NCBI RefSeq assembly: GCF_012396505.1
Contig: NZ_JAAXPN010000001.1
Coordinates: 372,001-436,000, forward strand
Reading direction: 5' to 3'
DNA: 64,000 bases
From: Periweissella fabalis
GTDB taxonomy: Bacteria > Bacillota > Bacilli > Lactobacillales > Lactobacillaceae
Below are positions 51,946 through 62,655 of the stretch, piece after piece. A program made the position numbers and the translations under genes. The first letter of the stretch is position 1. Every line of letters begins with the position of its first letter. Under the pieces are notes generated by a model. That model worked only from the letters and a program-made list of their open reading frames with translations. It had not been told where the DNA came from and made no database searches.

Positions 51946-53202
51946 ATGCTAAACCAAAATTCAGCAACACGCCGTATGCCTGAGTCACTTGTCTTAGCCA
52001 TTTCTACCATTGTCTTAGGTGTTTTGGTTGGGTGTAGCTCAGTTGTACTAAGTTTATTGCTATCATTAGTTGAACACGTGTTTCTTAATTTCAAAGAAAC
52101 GATGCTCAACCCCGCCCCAGTGGCAACGTTACCTTGGCATCGCTTTGGTTCCGTTGTTATCGGTGGTATTATCGCTGCGATTGTATGGTACCTTCTTCGT
52201 AGTAAAACACAAGGTCCCGTTAGTATCAATGCCGCCCTCAAAGGTAAAAATATGCCTGTTTTACCAATGGTCATTCATGTAATTACGCAAATTTTTTACG
52301 TTGGTGTCGGTGGTTCTGTTGGTCGTGAACTTGCTCCCCGTGAAGCTGGGGCCTTAATCGCTAACAAGTGGAACCAAATCTTAGCCAAAACTGGTTTAGA
52401 TACCCTGTCAACTGAAAGTCAACAATTGTTGATTGCTAGTGCAGCCGGGGCTGGTTTCGCTGGAGTATATATTGCGCCCATTACTGGGATGTTGTTTGCC
52501 GTTGAAATCTTACTTAAGAAGGTATCAATGCGTACTGTAATTGTTAGTTTATCAATGTCAACGATTGCGATGCTTATTGGTTCCCTTGAAAAAGGTTTCC
52601 AACCTTACTATTTCATCACGGATACTAAGTTTTCAGTTGCTTTACTCCCATTTGTTTTGATTATTGGCCCCCTCGCTGGGATTCTTGGGGCCTTATTCCG
52701 CCAAGCATGTCAATGGGCTGAAAAAAATCAAACCCATACTAAGCACGTTCTTTGGCAATTACCAGTGGTTAGTGTGGTTACTGGGTTAATTGCTGCTTTC
52801 ATCTTACCGCAAATCATGGGTAATGGTCGGGCCCTTGCACAATTATCAATTAGTAATACTGGGACTAAATTACTTTACTTACTCGCAATTGGGGCCGTTT
52901 TAAAAGCGGTTGTTACAGTATTTACTATTCGGGCCGGAGCTGCTGGTGGTACTTTAACACCTTCAATTGCCATCGGTGCTGTATTTGGTGCTTTAGCAAG
53001 TCCCCTCTTTGGGATTGAACCTCAACAAGGGGCCCTCTTAGGTGCTGTCTCATTGTTGGCGGCATCACAACAAGCACCATTAATGGCTTTGTTTATGATT
53101 ATTGAAGTTACTCACTTAGGCTCAGATGCTTACTTGCCGATGGGGCTTGGGGTTTGCTTAGCTGCCGCCTTCTCACGGTTAATTATCAAACCTAAATCAT
53201 AA
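51946..53202 (+). CDS. CLC family chloride channel/antiporter
   Basis: This is a 418-aa membrane protein with about ten helices. Ion-path motifs are GVGGSVGRELAPREAGALIA (the G-[KR]-E-x-P-type block with its gating region), AGAGFAGVYIAPITGMLFAVEIL and GGTLTPSIAIGAVFGAL (the G-x-F-x-P-like block, here GGTLTPS). It resembles YfeO/EriC-type proteins of low-GC Gram-positives that move chloride or fluoride. The ion is not certain. TGAGGAG precedes the ATG. Monocistronic. Confidence 0.85.
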   Translation: MLNQNSATRRMPESLVLAISTIVLGVLVGCSSVVLSLLLSLVEHVFLNFKETMLNPAPVATLPWHRFGSVVIGGIIAAIVWYLLRSKTQGPVSINAALKGKNMPVLPMVIHVITQIFYVGVGGSVGRELAPREAGALIANKWNQILAKTGLDTLSTESQQLLIASAAGAGFAGVYIAPITGMLFAVEILLKKVSMRTVIVSLSMSTIAMLIGSLEKGFQPYYFITDTKFSVALLPFVLIIGPLAGILGALFRQACQWAEKNQTHTKHVLWQLPVVSVVTGLIAAFILPQIMGNGRALAQLSISNTGTKLLYLLAIGAVLKAVVTVFTIRAGAAGGTLTPSIAIGAVFGALASPLFGIEPQQGALLGAVSLLAASQQAPLMALFMIIEVTHLGSDAYLPMGLGVCLAAAFSRLIIKPKS

Positions 53203-53241
53203 GAGCATGACATAAGTCGGGCGATATTAAGAAATACACTA

Positions 53242-53280
53242 AATAACCACCTTGAAGAAATACTCTTCAAGGTGGTTATT
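53242..53280. terminator. Long-stem terminator with shared repeat core
   Basis: AATAACCACCTTGAAG (53242-53257) and CTTCAAGGTGGTTATT (53265-53280) are perfect 16-nt arms between convergent genes. The AGAAATACACTAAATA core (53230-53245) is identical to those at 15451 and 25803. Confidence 0.8.
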
Positions 53281-53349
53281 TTCGTATTATGCCTATAGCG
53301 GCCTACTAGAACGTATTTGTGCTACGGTTTATGTTTACCACACGATTGT

Positions 53350-54438
53350 TTAAACTTGTAAGAACATCTTGTTACGCAGATACAAATCATGGGCGGCTGG
53401 TGGAACTACTTGCCCTTCACGTTTAAAAATCAATTCAATAATTGGGGCAAAACGTTGCCGAAATTTGTAAATAAAGCATAGAATAGTATCTTGAAAATGC
53501 ACCGCAGGACCAATCATAAACATATTTGGGGCCAACGTTGAACCGTCATTTTCATCTAATACCACGTTTTGCTCTGTACTGGCAAACCATTGCTGAACTA
53601 ATGGATTATGATTAATATTAAATCCCGTGGCCAAAATTGGGCAGTGTGTAATCAAGTGCGTTAACCCATTTTTAAAGTGTAGCGTATACTCACCACTGCT
53701 TGTCTGAATCTCAGTTAACCAATAACCGGTTTTAATAGTAATCAATGCTTCGTATTGCATAAAGCGTTCATAGGTATAAGTAGATAAGCGTTTACTTGGA
53801 TCACTTTCGGTTAAATTAAAATTATTTTGCGTTGCATAGATAGTTGTTTTAATCCCGCGTTGCGCTAATTGAATCGCCGTATCAAAGGCCGCTTCATTAC
53901 CACCAATAATCACTTGCTCAGCTTCCATATGTGGTTGCATCATATCAAAGTCGCGATAATGAATCCCGTGTTCGTTCCCTTTAATATTTCCAGTGGTTGG
54001 ATGGTAAAAGTCACCAAGGGCAAAAATCACATACTTTGTAATTACCGTTTCGCCGGTACTTAATTGTACATGATACCAATCATCAGATAGCTTCGTTATG
54101 TCAACAACCGTAGTGTGTTCTTGGATCTTTAATTGGGCATCATGCGCCAACGTTTGTAAATATTGACAGTAGTCGTACCCATGTGGATGTTCACAATGGG
54201 TACATGTTGCCGGTGAACTATCCGGACTAACTGCGTTTAAATCAATCATTTCAAGCTGATTACTTGTAAATGACGGCGAAATAAAGTGGGTGTGGGTATG
54301 CCACCGTGCAAAACTACTCCCAATGGCGTCTTGTTCAATGACTAAGTAGTCCTGTTCACCATATTGTTGGAGGGCTTTAGCAAATCCAATCCCAGCTGCC
54401 CCGGCACCAATCACAACAATTTTAATTTTTCTTTCCAT
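53350..54438 (-). CDS. FAD/NAD(P)-dependent oxidoreductase (flavin monooxygenase-like)
   Basis: This 362-aa flavoprotein has a first Rossmann motif VVIGAGAAGIGFAKAL near residue 9 for FAD, a second nucleotide motif VIIGGNEAAFDTAIQLAQRG near 177 for NAD(P)H, and ILATGFN near 273. C-x-x-C with His (TCTHCEHPHG, near 79-88) is an unusual insertion. The general layout is that of CzcO/FMO-type single-component flavoproteins. Its start overlaps the stop of the ammonium transporter gene by 17 bp, so the two are translationally coupled. The substrate is unknown; an amine or nitrogen compound would suit the neighbour. Confidence 0.8.
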   Translation of the reverse strand: MERKIKIVVIGAGAAGIGFAKALQQYGEQDYLVIEQDAIGSSFARWHTHTHFISPSFTSNQLEMIDLNAVSPDSSPATCTHCEHPHGYDYCQYLQTLAHDAQLKIQEHTTVVDITKLSDDWYHVQLSTGETVITKYVIFALGDFYHPTTGNIKGNEHGIHYRDFDMMQPHMEAEQVIIGGNEAAFDTAIQLAQRGIKTTIYATQNNFNLTESDPSKRLSTYTYERFMQYEALITIKTGYWLTEIQTSSGEYTLHFKNGLTHLITHCPILATGFNINHNPLVQQWFASTEQNVVLDENDGSTLAPNMFMIGPAVHFQDTILCFIYKFRQRFAPIIELIFKREGQVVPPAAHDLYLRNKMFLQV

Positions 54439-55483
54439 TATTATATATCTTCTCCAATATAATTTTGGGCCACCAAATGGTTATTCTAATAGCAATTTCG
54501 GTGCCCAACCATGTAATCAGACTAACTACTACTAAGGCTACCAATTCAATCCATGCCCATCCTGCCGGGCGTTGCCAACATGCGACTAGCATAAAAGCTA
54601 ACGTTGCTAAAATTGCCCCACCCGCATTCATGGCAAACGAGTCAACCGCATCAAAAAATGACCGCTGCTGATGACTCCATTGGATTAGCAACACCATGCC
54701 AATACTACTACTAACGGCAATGAGCATACTAACCAATGGGGTTACGTAACCAACTGAAATCGTGCTAATTACTAAACCACCTAGCATTCCCGTTGTGATA
54801 TCAGTTAACTGTAACTTACGCGTTTGCCACCACGTGAGACAGCTAACGCCCATAATACTTCCACCAATTGCTGTAAACGTATTCATGACCGTTTGCTTAA
54901 TTAGTTCCACATTATTGTCGGCTGGGGCGGCATTAAAGCCAAACCAGCCTAATGTAATTAACCCAATTGCAATGATATGCCGTCCTTGATTGGTTGATGG
55001 TAGCTGTTGAAACCTACCTTGTTGCGTTAATAATCGCCGTCCTAATACGAGACTCGTAATCCCAGCGGTTACATGAACGACTAACCCACCTGAAAAATCT
55101 AACGCGCCTAAATTTAATAACCAACCATCATTGGCCCAGAGTAGCCATGCAATTGGACAATATACCAATCCTGTCCAAATGGGTATAAAAATTAATGCTT
55201 GCTTACTTGTATAGCGACTAAAAAACGTACCACTAAACATGGCTAAGGCGTACGCATAAAATTCAAATTGAATTAAGATAGTTAGCGTCGTACCACTCCT
55301 AATTGAATTGCCAGTTGCTAGTGGATATCCGTATAACCACCAAAATACAAAACCAATACTTAGTAATCCAATAAACTGTTTTCCTAACTGTCGGCGTTGG
55401 CTCAGCGGAAAATAATCCAAATAAAGTATCCCGACACTAAGAATCATCGGGATCATAACTAAAAATTCACTCAATTGGAGCAT
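54422..55483 (-). CDS. Divergent ammonium transporter (Amt family)
   Basis: This 353-aa protein has about ten helices and is shorter than typical Amt (about 400 aa), lacking the usual N-terminal segment. Amt signatures are GALDFSGGLVVHVTAG, with the first pore histidine H137 and conserved D129, and WFGFNAAPADNN, with the Phe-gate region. In the second pore motif, usually D-x-F-x-x-H-G, the sequence is DSFAMNAGG, so the second pore histidine is Asn (N286). It may still conduct ammonium with altered properties. It lies between a 39-aa gene and a flavoprotein in one operon. No GlnK/GlnB gene is adjacent. The ribosome site (TAGG) is weak. Confidence 0.8.
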   Translation of the reverse strand: MLQLSEFLVMIPMILSVGILYLDYFPLSQRRQLGKQFIGLLSIGFVFWWLYGYPLATGNSIRSGTTLTILIQFEFYAYALAMFSGTFFSRYTSKQALIFIPIWTGLVYCPIAWLLWANDGWLLNLGALDFSGGLVVHVTAGITSLVLGRRLLTQQGRFQQLPSTNQGRHIIAIGLITLGWFGFNAAPADNNVELIKQTVMNTFTAIGGSIMGVSCLTWWQTRKLQLTDITTGMLGGLVISTISVGYVTPLVSMLIAVSSSIGMVLLIQWSHQQRSFFDAVDSFAMNAGGAILATLAFMLVACWQRPAGWAWIELVALVVVSLITWLGTEIAIRITIWWPKIILEKIYNNGKKN

Positions 55484-55506
55484 GTTTTGACCTACTATTA
55501 ATTTAA

Positions 55507-55626
55507 TTATTTTCCGGTTGCTTGGCGTTTGGCGGCCCGAATGATTTGTAAGGCCCGTTCCCGAGTTTTAATATTAGGACTCTTTAATTGCCGATATGCC
55601 GTTGCTAATGCTATTTTTTGCTTCAT
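55507..55626 (-). CDS. 39-aa basic peptide, first gene of the amt operon
   Basis: The ATG (55626-55624) has AGGAGA about seven bases upstream, and the ORF ends with TAA at 55509-55507. The product is strongly basic: 11 Lys/Arg residues and one Glu, no Cys. It reads MKQKIALATAYRQL at the start and QIIRAAKRQATGK at the end, probably one or two amphipathic helices. It is the first ORF after the strong promoter at 55676-55704 and lies 23 bp before the ammonium transporter gene. The function is unknown. Confidence 0.65.
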   Translation of the reverse strand: MKQKIALATAYRQLKSPNIKTRERALQIIRAAKRQATGK

Positions 55627-55675
55627 AATATTTCTCCTATCATTTTTAGTTAACCAGTTAATCAATTACAAAGAT

Positions 55676-55734
55676 ATCATACCGAAAGCGTTTATTCTTG
55701 TCAACTAAATAGTAATTATTACCATTTAGTTGAC
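55676..55734 (-). promoter_or_regulatory. Consensus promoter with 35-bp palindromic operator
   Basis: On the minus strand, TTGACA (55704-55699) and TATGAT (55681-55676) are 17 bp apart, a near-ideal promoter. The -35 box lies at the edge of a 35-bp palindrome (55700-55734) with perfect 11-bp outer arms GTCAACTAAAT/ATTTAGTTGAC and inner GTAAT/ATTAC. A second small palindrome, TTAACCAGTTAA (55650-55661 region), lies after the start point and shares the TTAGTTRAC half-site. The spacer resembles a cre at 11 of 14 positions. Tight repression is likely. Confidence 0.7.
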
Positions 55735-55740
55735 GGTACT

Positions 55741-55772
55741 AAAAAAGCGATTGCTCGAGCAATCGCTTTTTC
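55741..55772. terminator. Bidirectional terminator after the PTS operon
   Basis: AAAAAGCGATTGC and GCAATCGCTTTTT are perfect arms around TCGA, with A and T runs on both sides. Confidence 0.88.
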
Positions 55773-55801
55773 ACTAAGATATATAAGATTTATATGATGT
55801 A

Positions 55802-57145
55802 CTATGCTTCAGGTGCAATACCTTCAGCAGCAGCATTATCGAGTTCCTGTTGGTATAAAGTACGGTCGTATTTACGAGCAAATGGCCAGTAAATAACAAC
55901 TGTCATCGCCAACATAAGTAGTTGCCATAAAGCAGTTTTCCAACCACCTACAATAAGTCCTGAAATAACTGCGGGTGTTGTCCAAGGAACAAAACTACCA
56001 TTCATTGGTGGAATAATTCCAAACCAAATAGCTAAGTAACTTAAAACTCCAATTGCAACTGGTGTAAGAATAAATGGTACTGCAAGTAGTGGGTTCAAGA
56101 CAATTGGTACACCGAACAATGCAGGCTCATTGATGTTGAATAATGCAGGTCCGATTTCCAATTTCCCAAGGGTTTTCATTTGTGCTGATTTAGCACCAAG
56201 TAGCATAAATACTACAAGTCCGATGGTAACACCGGCACCGGTAACTGTGATAAATTGGTCCATAAATGATTGTGTAATAATGTGGGCACCGTTGTCTAGG
56301 CTTAACTTACCAGCTTTGTAAAGTACCAAGTTATCAGCGTTATTAGCAAGAAGAAGTGGACCCATAACTCCACCAATAATTGATGATCCGTGAACCCCAA
56401 AGAACCAAAGGAACACTGGTAAAAATGTGATAACAATCAAACCGACGGGACCATCAGTAACTTTTTGAAGTGGTGTTTGAATAACTGCGTAAATCCATTC
56501 GACAATTGTTGTGTTCAATCCAAGACTGAAAATACCGTAAATAACAGTTGCTCCGATAATAATTGCTGCTGCAGGAATCAAGGCAGTAAATGAAGCGGCC
56601 ACATTAGCTGGAACTTGTTCTGGTAATTTAATAGTAATTCCTTTTTTAAGGAACCAACTGTAAGCCCATCCAACAAGAAGCCCAACAATAATGGCCATTA
56701 ACATACCTTTACCACCAAGCCATGTTTTATCAATAACGTTTGAAACCATGAACTTAGTTGATGTTTTAGTTGGATCTGCAACATTAGTAACTGTTGTAAT
56801 AACGTTGGGTTGAAGAATGAAGTCAACGATAACAGCTAGCAAACCAGCTGATACGGCTTCAAAACCTTCATTGTGTACCCAACTATAAGCAATCCCAAAC
56901 ACAGCAAGTAAAGCCATGACCGCAAATGAACCGTTATAAGCTTGGGCAAAGATTGGACTCAAACCAATTTTTGTTAAGTAATCTGCAATTGGTTGATATG
57001 GGAAATTTCCTAAAATTAAGAAAATCGCTCCAATGATAATAAAGGGAATTGGATAAAGCATCCCATTTTTAATCGCCGTCATTGGCCGTGTGTTAACAAA
57101 CTTCATTACCGGTGGTAAGAGTTTTTCATTAATAAATGTGTTCAT
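55802..57145 (-). CDS. celB: PTS cellobiose/lactose-type EIIC permease
   Basis: This is the sugar-translocating membrane subunit of a lactose/cellobiose-family phosphotransferase system. It has 447 aa from the ATG at 57145; an in-frame GTG lies 12 bp upstream and no strong ribosome site is seen. About ten helices are present, with the family blocks AIKNGMLYPIPFIIIGAIFLI, FFGVHGSSIIGGVMGPLLLANNADN, FNINEPALFGVPIVLNP and NGSFVPWTTPAVISG. It is the last gene of a bgl-EIIB-EIIA-EIIC operon and likely imports beta-glucosides such as cellobiose. Confidence 0.9.
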   Translation of the reverse strand: MNTFINEKLLPPVMKFVNTRPMTAIKNGMLYPIPFIIIGAIFLILGNFPYQPIADYLTKIGLSPIFAQAYNGSFAVMALLAVFGIAYSWVHNEGFEAVSAGLLAVIVDFILQPNVITTVTNVADPTKTSTKFMVSNVIDKTWLGGKGMLMAIIVGLLVGWAYSWFLKKGITIKLPEQVPANVAASFTALIPAAAIIIGATVIYGIFSLGLNTTIVEWIYAVIQTPLQKVTDGPVGLIVITFLPVFLWFFGVHGSSIIGGVMGPLLLANNADNLVLYKAGKLSLDNGAHIITQSFMDQFITVTGAGVTIGLVVFMLLGAKSAQMKTLGKLEIGPALFNINEPALFGVPIVLNPLLAVPFILTPVAIGVLSYLAIWFGIIPPMNGSFVPWTTPAVISGLIVGGWKTALWQLLMLAMTVVIYWPFARKYDRTLYQQELDNAAAEGIAPEA

Positions 57146-57240
57146 AAGTCCGTACACCCGTTTCTTTAAAATAAAATTAGCTATAGCTGTTAGTAATAAT
57201 ATTTGTTTATACGAGTTCTACGCCTTCTCTAGGCAAGTCC

Positions 57241-57558
57241 TTATTTTTCGTCGAGACGACGCAATAACTCAATGATTTCAACTGCTAAATCTTTGAAAGT
57301 GATTGCATTCATCAAGTGATCTTGTCCATGAACCATGTACAAGTCTACTTCCACATGATTACCTTGAGCTTCTTGAGTAAGCATGCCAGTCTGAGTATCA
57401 TGTGCTGCTTTCAATTCTTGATTTGCAAGTTCAATCTTTTGGTCTGCTTCATCAAAGTTGCCGGCTTTAGCATCTTGAATTGCTTGGTAGGCATAGCCTT
57501 TAGCATTACCGCCATGCATAATTAAACCCATTACAACTTCCATGTGTTCTTCGTTCAT
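57241..57558 (-). CDS. celC: PTS lactose/cellobiose-type EIIA
   Basis: This 105-aa helical phosphocarrier passes phosphate from HPr to EIIB. The phosphorylated histidine is H77 in LYMVHGQDHLMNA; D80 and H81 of the same block are conserved. The start MNEEHMEVVMGLIMHGGNAKGYAYQAI is typical of the family trimer. GGGGAGA precedes the ATG. It sits between the EIIB and EIIC genes. Confidence 0.93.
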   Translation of the reverse strand: MNEEHMEVVMGLIMHGGNAKGYAYQAIQDAKAGNFDEADQKIELANQELKAAHDTQTGMLTQEAQGNHVEVDLYMVHGQDHLMNAITFKDLAVEIIELLRRLDEK

Positions 57559-57595
57559 TCTAATTCTCCCCTTGTTTAACTAGCAACCATAGTTC

Positions 57596-57919
57596 TTACT
57601 TCAACAATGCTTCCGCAGCGTCAAGCACTTTATCCCCACGCATCATACCATAATCAGTCATGTTAATAACATCCATTGGAATGCCAGCAGCATCAGTCTT
57701 TGCCTTCACCTCGGCCTTCATGTAACCCACTTGTGGTCCAAGTAACAAAACATCTGGCTTAGAATCAGTGCTACTCAATTGCGCATCGATATCTGCGGTT
57801 GATTTAGCAAAGATTTCATAATCTTTACCCTTAGTAATTGCGGCTTGTTTCATTCGTTCAACTAACAAAGAAGTTGACATTCCAGCTGCACATGCAAGCA
57901 TAATAGTTTTTTCTGCCAT
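57596..57919 (-). CDS. celA: PTS lactose/cellobiose-type EIIB
   Basis: This 107-aa EIIB domain starts at the ATG at 57919, with AGGTGAGGG upstream; longer in-frame sequence belongs to the end of the preceding gene in another frame. The phosphorylated cysteine is C10 in IMLACAAGMSTSLLVERMK. The conserved DVLLLGPQVGYMKAEVK block follows. It is 31 bp after the glycosidase gene and part of the same operon. Confidence 0.93.
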   Translation of the reverse strand: MAEKTIMLACAAGMSTSLLVERMKQAAITKGKDYEIFAKSTADIDAQLSSTDSKPDVLLLGPQVGYMKAEVKAKTDAAGIPMDVINMTDYGMMRGDKVLDAAEALLK

Positions 57920-57950
57920 GATAAATCCCTCACCTAAAAAATTTTTTGTA

Positions 57951-59808
<1,858 letters not shown>

Positions 59809-59853
59809 AAAAAGAGAAGACTAAATTTATAAAAAATTCAGTCTTCTCTTTTT
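59809..59853 (-). terminator. Terminator after kup
   Basis: AAAAAGAGAAGACT (59809-59822) and AGTCTTCTCTTTTT (59840-59853) are perfect 14-nt arms with T/A ends. It lies 75 bp beyond the kup stop, and its core resembles the stem at 45834. Confidence 0.8.
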
Positions 59854-59928
59854 AATTTATGAAATTATTTAATTTTAAAACACGGTCTAATCGTCAATTA
59901 CTACTAGCTATAGTTATGACACAATCCC

Positions 59929-61995
59929 TTATTCAATAGATTTAGGTTCATTTTTGGTTGAATCTAAATTTTTTTCGGCTGGAACTGTATTTTTAATATA
60001 GTCCTTATGCAGGTTTCGAGATACTTTACGATTAATAAATAATGGTTCTGGTTCTTCTAATACTTCACTAAATTCTAACCCGTACCAAATAGCAGGAGCT
60101 GCCATTTTTTCTTGTAAGAATAAGCGACCAGCAATTAATGTACGATCAAGAAATGATGAACTTTGTAATGAGCGTAAATCAGCTAATTTTTGCTTCATGA
60201 CTACGTAGCTAAAGTTACCAATTTTACGCCCCTTTAACGTACTATACTTTTGAATCTGAATATCGATCGCTTCTTCAGCAATTAATTGATTTACAATTTC
60301 GCGTAGATAGACGCTAACAGTTTGACTAACCTTAAATCCAAGGTATAGATGCACACAGACAATATTGCGCGTTCCCATCATGTCAACTGTATATCGGCGC
60401 TCAAATGGGGTTGCTGTTTCATGAATTGATACAAACCAGTATACACAAGCACGTTTTGGCTGCTTATCAAGGATTGAATAAAGTACAGAACGCTTAACTG
60501 TATAATTTTGCTTAATATTAGCTATATAAACTAAATTAGTTGCATATTCTGGTATCGTAGTATCATTACTTAATTTAACTAATTGTTTTCGGAAATCACG
60601 TAATGAAACATATTCAGTTTCATCAACATATTTATCCCGAGCCTTGTTACCAAAGTACCAAAGCACCATTACACCTACAATCGCTAATGTAATTAATACG
60701 GTCACATAACCACCATCAACAAACTTAAATAGACTTGCAATTAGGAAAAGCATTTCAAGGGCACCAAAGAAAAATGCTACTGTCAATGCAACTATCCGAT
60801 TACGTTTCATCGTAATAAATTCATAAAGAAGCAATGTTGTCATTAACATTGTTACCGTAATAGCTAAGCCATATGCTGATTCCATATGTGCTGATGTTTG
60901 GAATAAAAATACAATTCCTAAACTAGCTGCACACATTAACCAATTAACAAAGCGAATATAAACTTGACTTTTCAAGAAATTAGGATACCGCATTCGAATC
61001 CGTGGTAAAATCTTTAAACCAATCGCTTCTGTAACTAGAGTGAATGAACCAGTGATCAGCGCCTGTGATGCAATAATGGCAGCTAAAGTAGCAATTATAA
61101 TTCCAAAGATACGCCAAGTTTCTGGCATCATTGCAAAGAATGGATTAATACCAGTTAAATTTTGAAAACTATCGGCTTTCATATGTGCTAAAGTCCATGC
61201 ACCTTGGCCCATGTAATTCAAAATCAAAGTAATAAACACAAATGGCCAGGTGAAATAAATGTTACGCTTTCCAACGTGTCCCATATCTGAGTACAAAGCT
61301 TCTGAACCAGTTGTTGCTAAGAATACACTTCCTAGGATAAAAATTCCAACCTTATTTTCTGGGCTAAAAAGTAACTTTACACCATACTGAGGCAATAAAG
61401 CTTGCCAAATATCAGGATAGTGAGCCATGTTCATAACACCCATTAAACCTAGAAAAGCAAACCAAATTAGCATAATAGGCCCAAATAATTTTCCGATTGC
61501 ATTTGTTCCATAGCGCTGTAACATAAACAATGCTAATAAAATAACTGCAACTGCCAGGACAACTACATTTTGGCTATTACTAAAAACAAAGCTGCCTATC
61601 TTCTGGCCCTTAAGTCCTTCAATGGCACTAGTTACGGTCATCGCAGGAGTTAATGTTCCATCTGCCAGCAAAGCAGCTCCACCGATAACTGCCGGAATAA
61701 TTAGCCATTTTGCCCTATTCCTAACAATCGCATATAAGGCAAATATTCCACCCTCACCACGATTATCTGCCTGCAAGGCAATCAAAACATATTTGATTGT
61801 CGTAACTAGAGTAATTGTCCAAAATACTAATGAGATTGCTCCAAATACATAATCCTTTGTTAGATTACCAAAGACCCCCTGATGCCCCAAAATGGCGTTC
61901 ATTGTATACAGTGGTGATGTACCAATATCACCATATACAATTCCAATTGCAACTAACGCTGTTCCCAGCGATACTAATTCTTTTTTTCTTTCCAT
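59929..61995 (-). CDS. kup: KUP-type potassium uptake protein
   Basis: This K+ (and possibly Cs+) symporter has 688 aa from the ATG at 61995. GAGAGGG lies just upstream of that ATG, whereas the in-frame ATG at 62037 has no ribosome site. About twelve helices fill the first ~460 residues, starting with the signature ALVAIGIVYGDIGTSPLY. A soluble C-terminal domain follows. Further KUP blocks are ADNRGEGGIFALYAIVRNR, DGTLTPAMTVTSAIEGL and TGSEALYSDMGHVG. Lactobacilli often carry KUP proteins regulated by c-di-AMP; no riboswitch is recognised upstream. Confidence 0.93.
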   Translation of the reverse strand: MERKKELVSLGTALVAIGIVYGDIGTSPLYTMNAILGHQGVFGNLTKDYVFGAISLVFWTITLVTTIKYVLIALQADNRGEGGIFALYAIVRNRAKWLIIPAVIGGAALLADGTLTPAMTVTSAIEGLKGQKIGSFVFSNSQNVVVLAVAVILLALFMLQRYGTNAIGKLFGPIMLIWFAFLGLMGVMNMAHYPDIWQALLPQYGVKLLFSPENKVGIFILGSVFLATTGSEALYSDMGHVGKRNIYFTWPFVFITLILNYMGQGAWTLAHMKADSFQNLTGINPFFAMMPETWRIFGIIIATLAAIIASQALITGSFTLVTEAIGLKILPRIRMRYPNFLKSQVYIRFVNWLMCAASLGIVFLFQTSAHMESAYGLAITVTMLMTTLLLYEFITMKRNRIVALTVAFFFGALEMLFLIASLFKFVDGGYVTVLITLAIVGVMVLWYFGNKARDKYVDETEYVSLRDFRKQLVKLSNDTTIPEYATNLVYIANIKQNYTVKRSVLYSILDKQPKRACVYWFVSIHETATPFERRYTVDMMGTRNIVCVHLYLGFKVSQTVSVYLREIVNQLIAEEAIDIQIQKYSTLKGRKIGNFSYVVMKQKLADLRSLQSSSFLDRTLIAGRLFLQEKMAAPAIWYGLEFSEVLEEPEPLFINRKVSRNLHKDYIKNTVPAEKNLDSTKNEPKSIE

Positions 61996-62337
61996 GACCC
62001 TCTCTCGAACCATTTCTGTATTTATGCTCAATTCCATTTAAAAATATGAGCTACCAACAATTTTACGTTATGCATGTTAAAACAACAAGCTTATAAAAAT
62101 TTTTTACATTATAAATCAATCTTTATAATCTATAAATCAGTACATATACTGTACTAATATGAAGTCTAACGATTATTAATTTAAAGTGCAATCAAGTTGT
62201 TTTAAATTTAAGGTTCGTATTTTTGTACTACACAACCATTCAGATAATTAGAATTTTCAATAAGTAGCCAGTATATTGTATATAACAAAAAGGCCACCTC
62301 TGTTTTGAGGCAGCTCTTTTATAATCGTTAATTTATT
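61996..62337. other. Intergenic stretch upstream of kup
   Basis: It contains the terminator of the thiamine operon and an AT-rich kup promoter region. An inverted repeat AGTACA-N5-TGTACT (62139-62155) may be an operator. No convincing ORF or named riboswitch is seen. Confidence 0.45.
62286..62322 (-). terminator. Terminator of the thiamine operon
   Basis: On the minus strand GCTGCCTC and GAGGTGGC pair (with a wobble), and T5 follows. It lies 16 bp after the last gene of the operon. Confidence 0.75.
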
Positions 62338-62634
62338 TTAATGTTCATGTTTTTTAGTTTTCTTATCAATTGTCAAAACTTCACCTTCTGGACGATACGT
62401 GATTTTAACATATGCTGATACCTCAGGAGCGCCGGCTTTAATTGCAATTAATTGACAATTTTTGATAATCTCCATTAAACCTTCATAATCACCTTCAATA
62501 CTAGTTTCAAAGGCACCAACTTGATAATTATAACCTGTACTTTGAATATAGTTAATTACTTGATCAACAACTTCAATTAAACGTTCGTCTGTTTCTGCCT
62601 TTGGTAATACTTGAATTGCGATACTTGCTTCCAT
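62338..62634 (-). CDS. Thiamine-binding (MTH1187/YqgV-type) protein
   Basis: This 98-aa ferredoxin-like protein is of the Thiamine_BP family: IAIQVLPKAETDERLIEVVDQVINYIQSTGYNYQVGAFETSIEGDYEGLMEIIKNCQ, followed by APEVSAYVKITYRPEGEVLTI. Family members bind thiamine or related molecules and may carry or sense them. It starts 21 bp after thiE in the same direction, so it is the last gene of the thiD-thiE operon. AGGAGAA precedes the ATG. Context supports a thiamine role. Confidence 0.85.
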   Translation of the reverse strand: MEASIAIQVLPKAETDERLIEVVDQVINYIQSTGYNYQVGAFETSIEGDYEGLMEIIKNCQLIAIKAGAPEVSAYVKITYRPEGEVLTIDKKTKKHEH

Positions 62635-62655
62635 AATTTTTCTCCTAGGGGGGCT

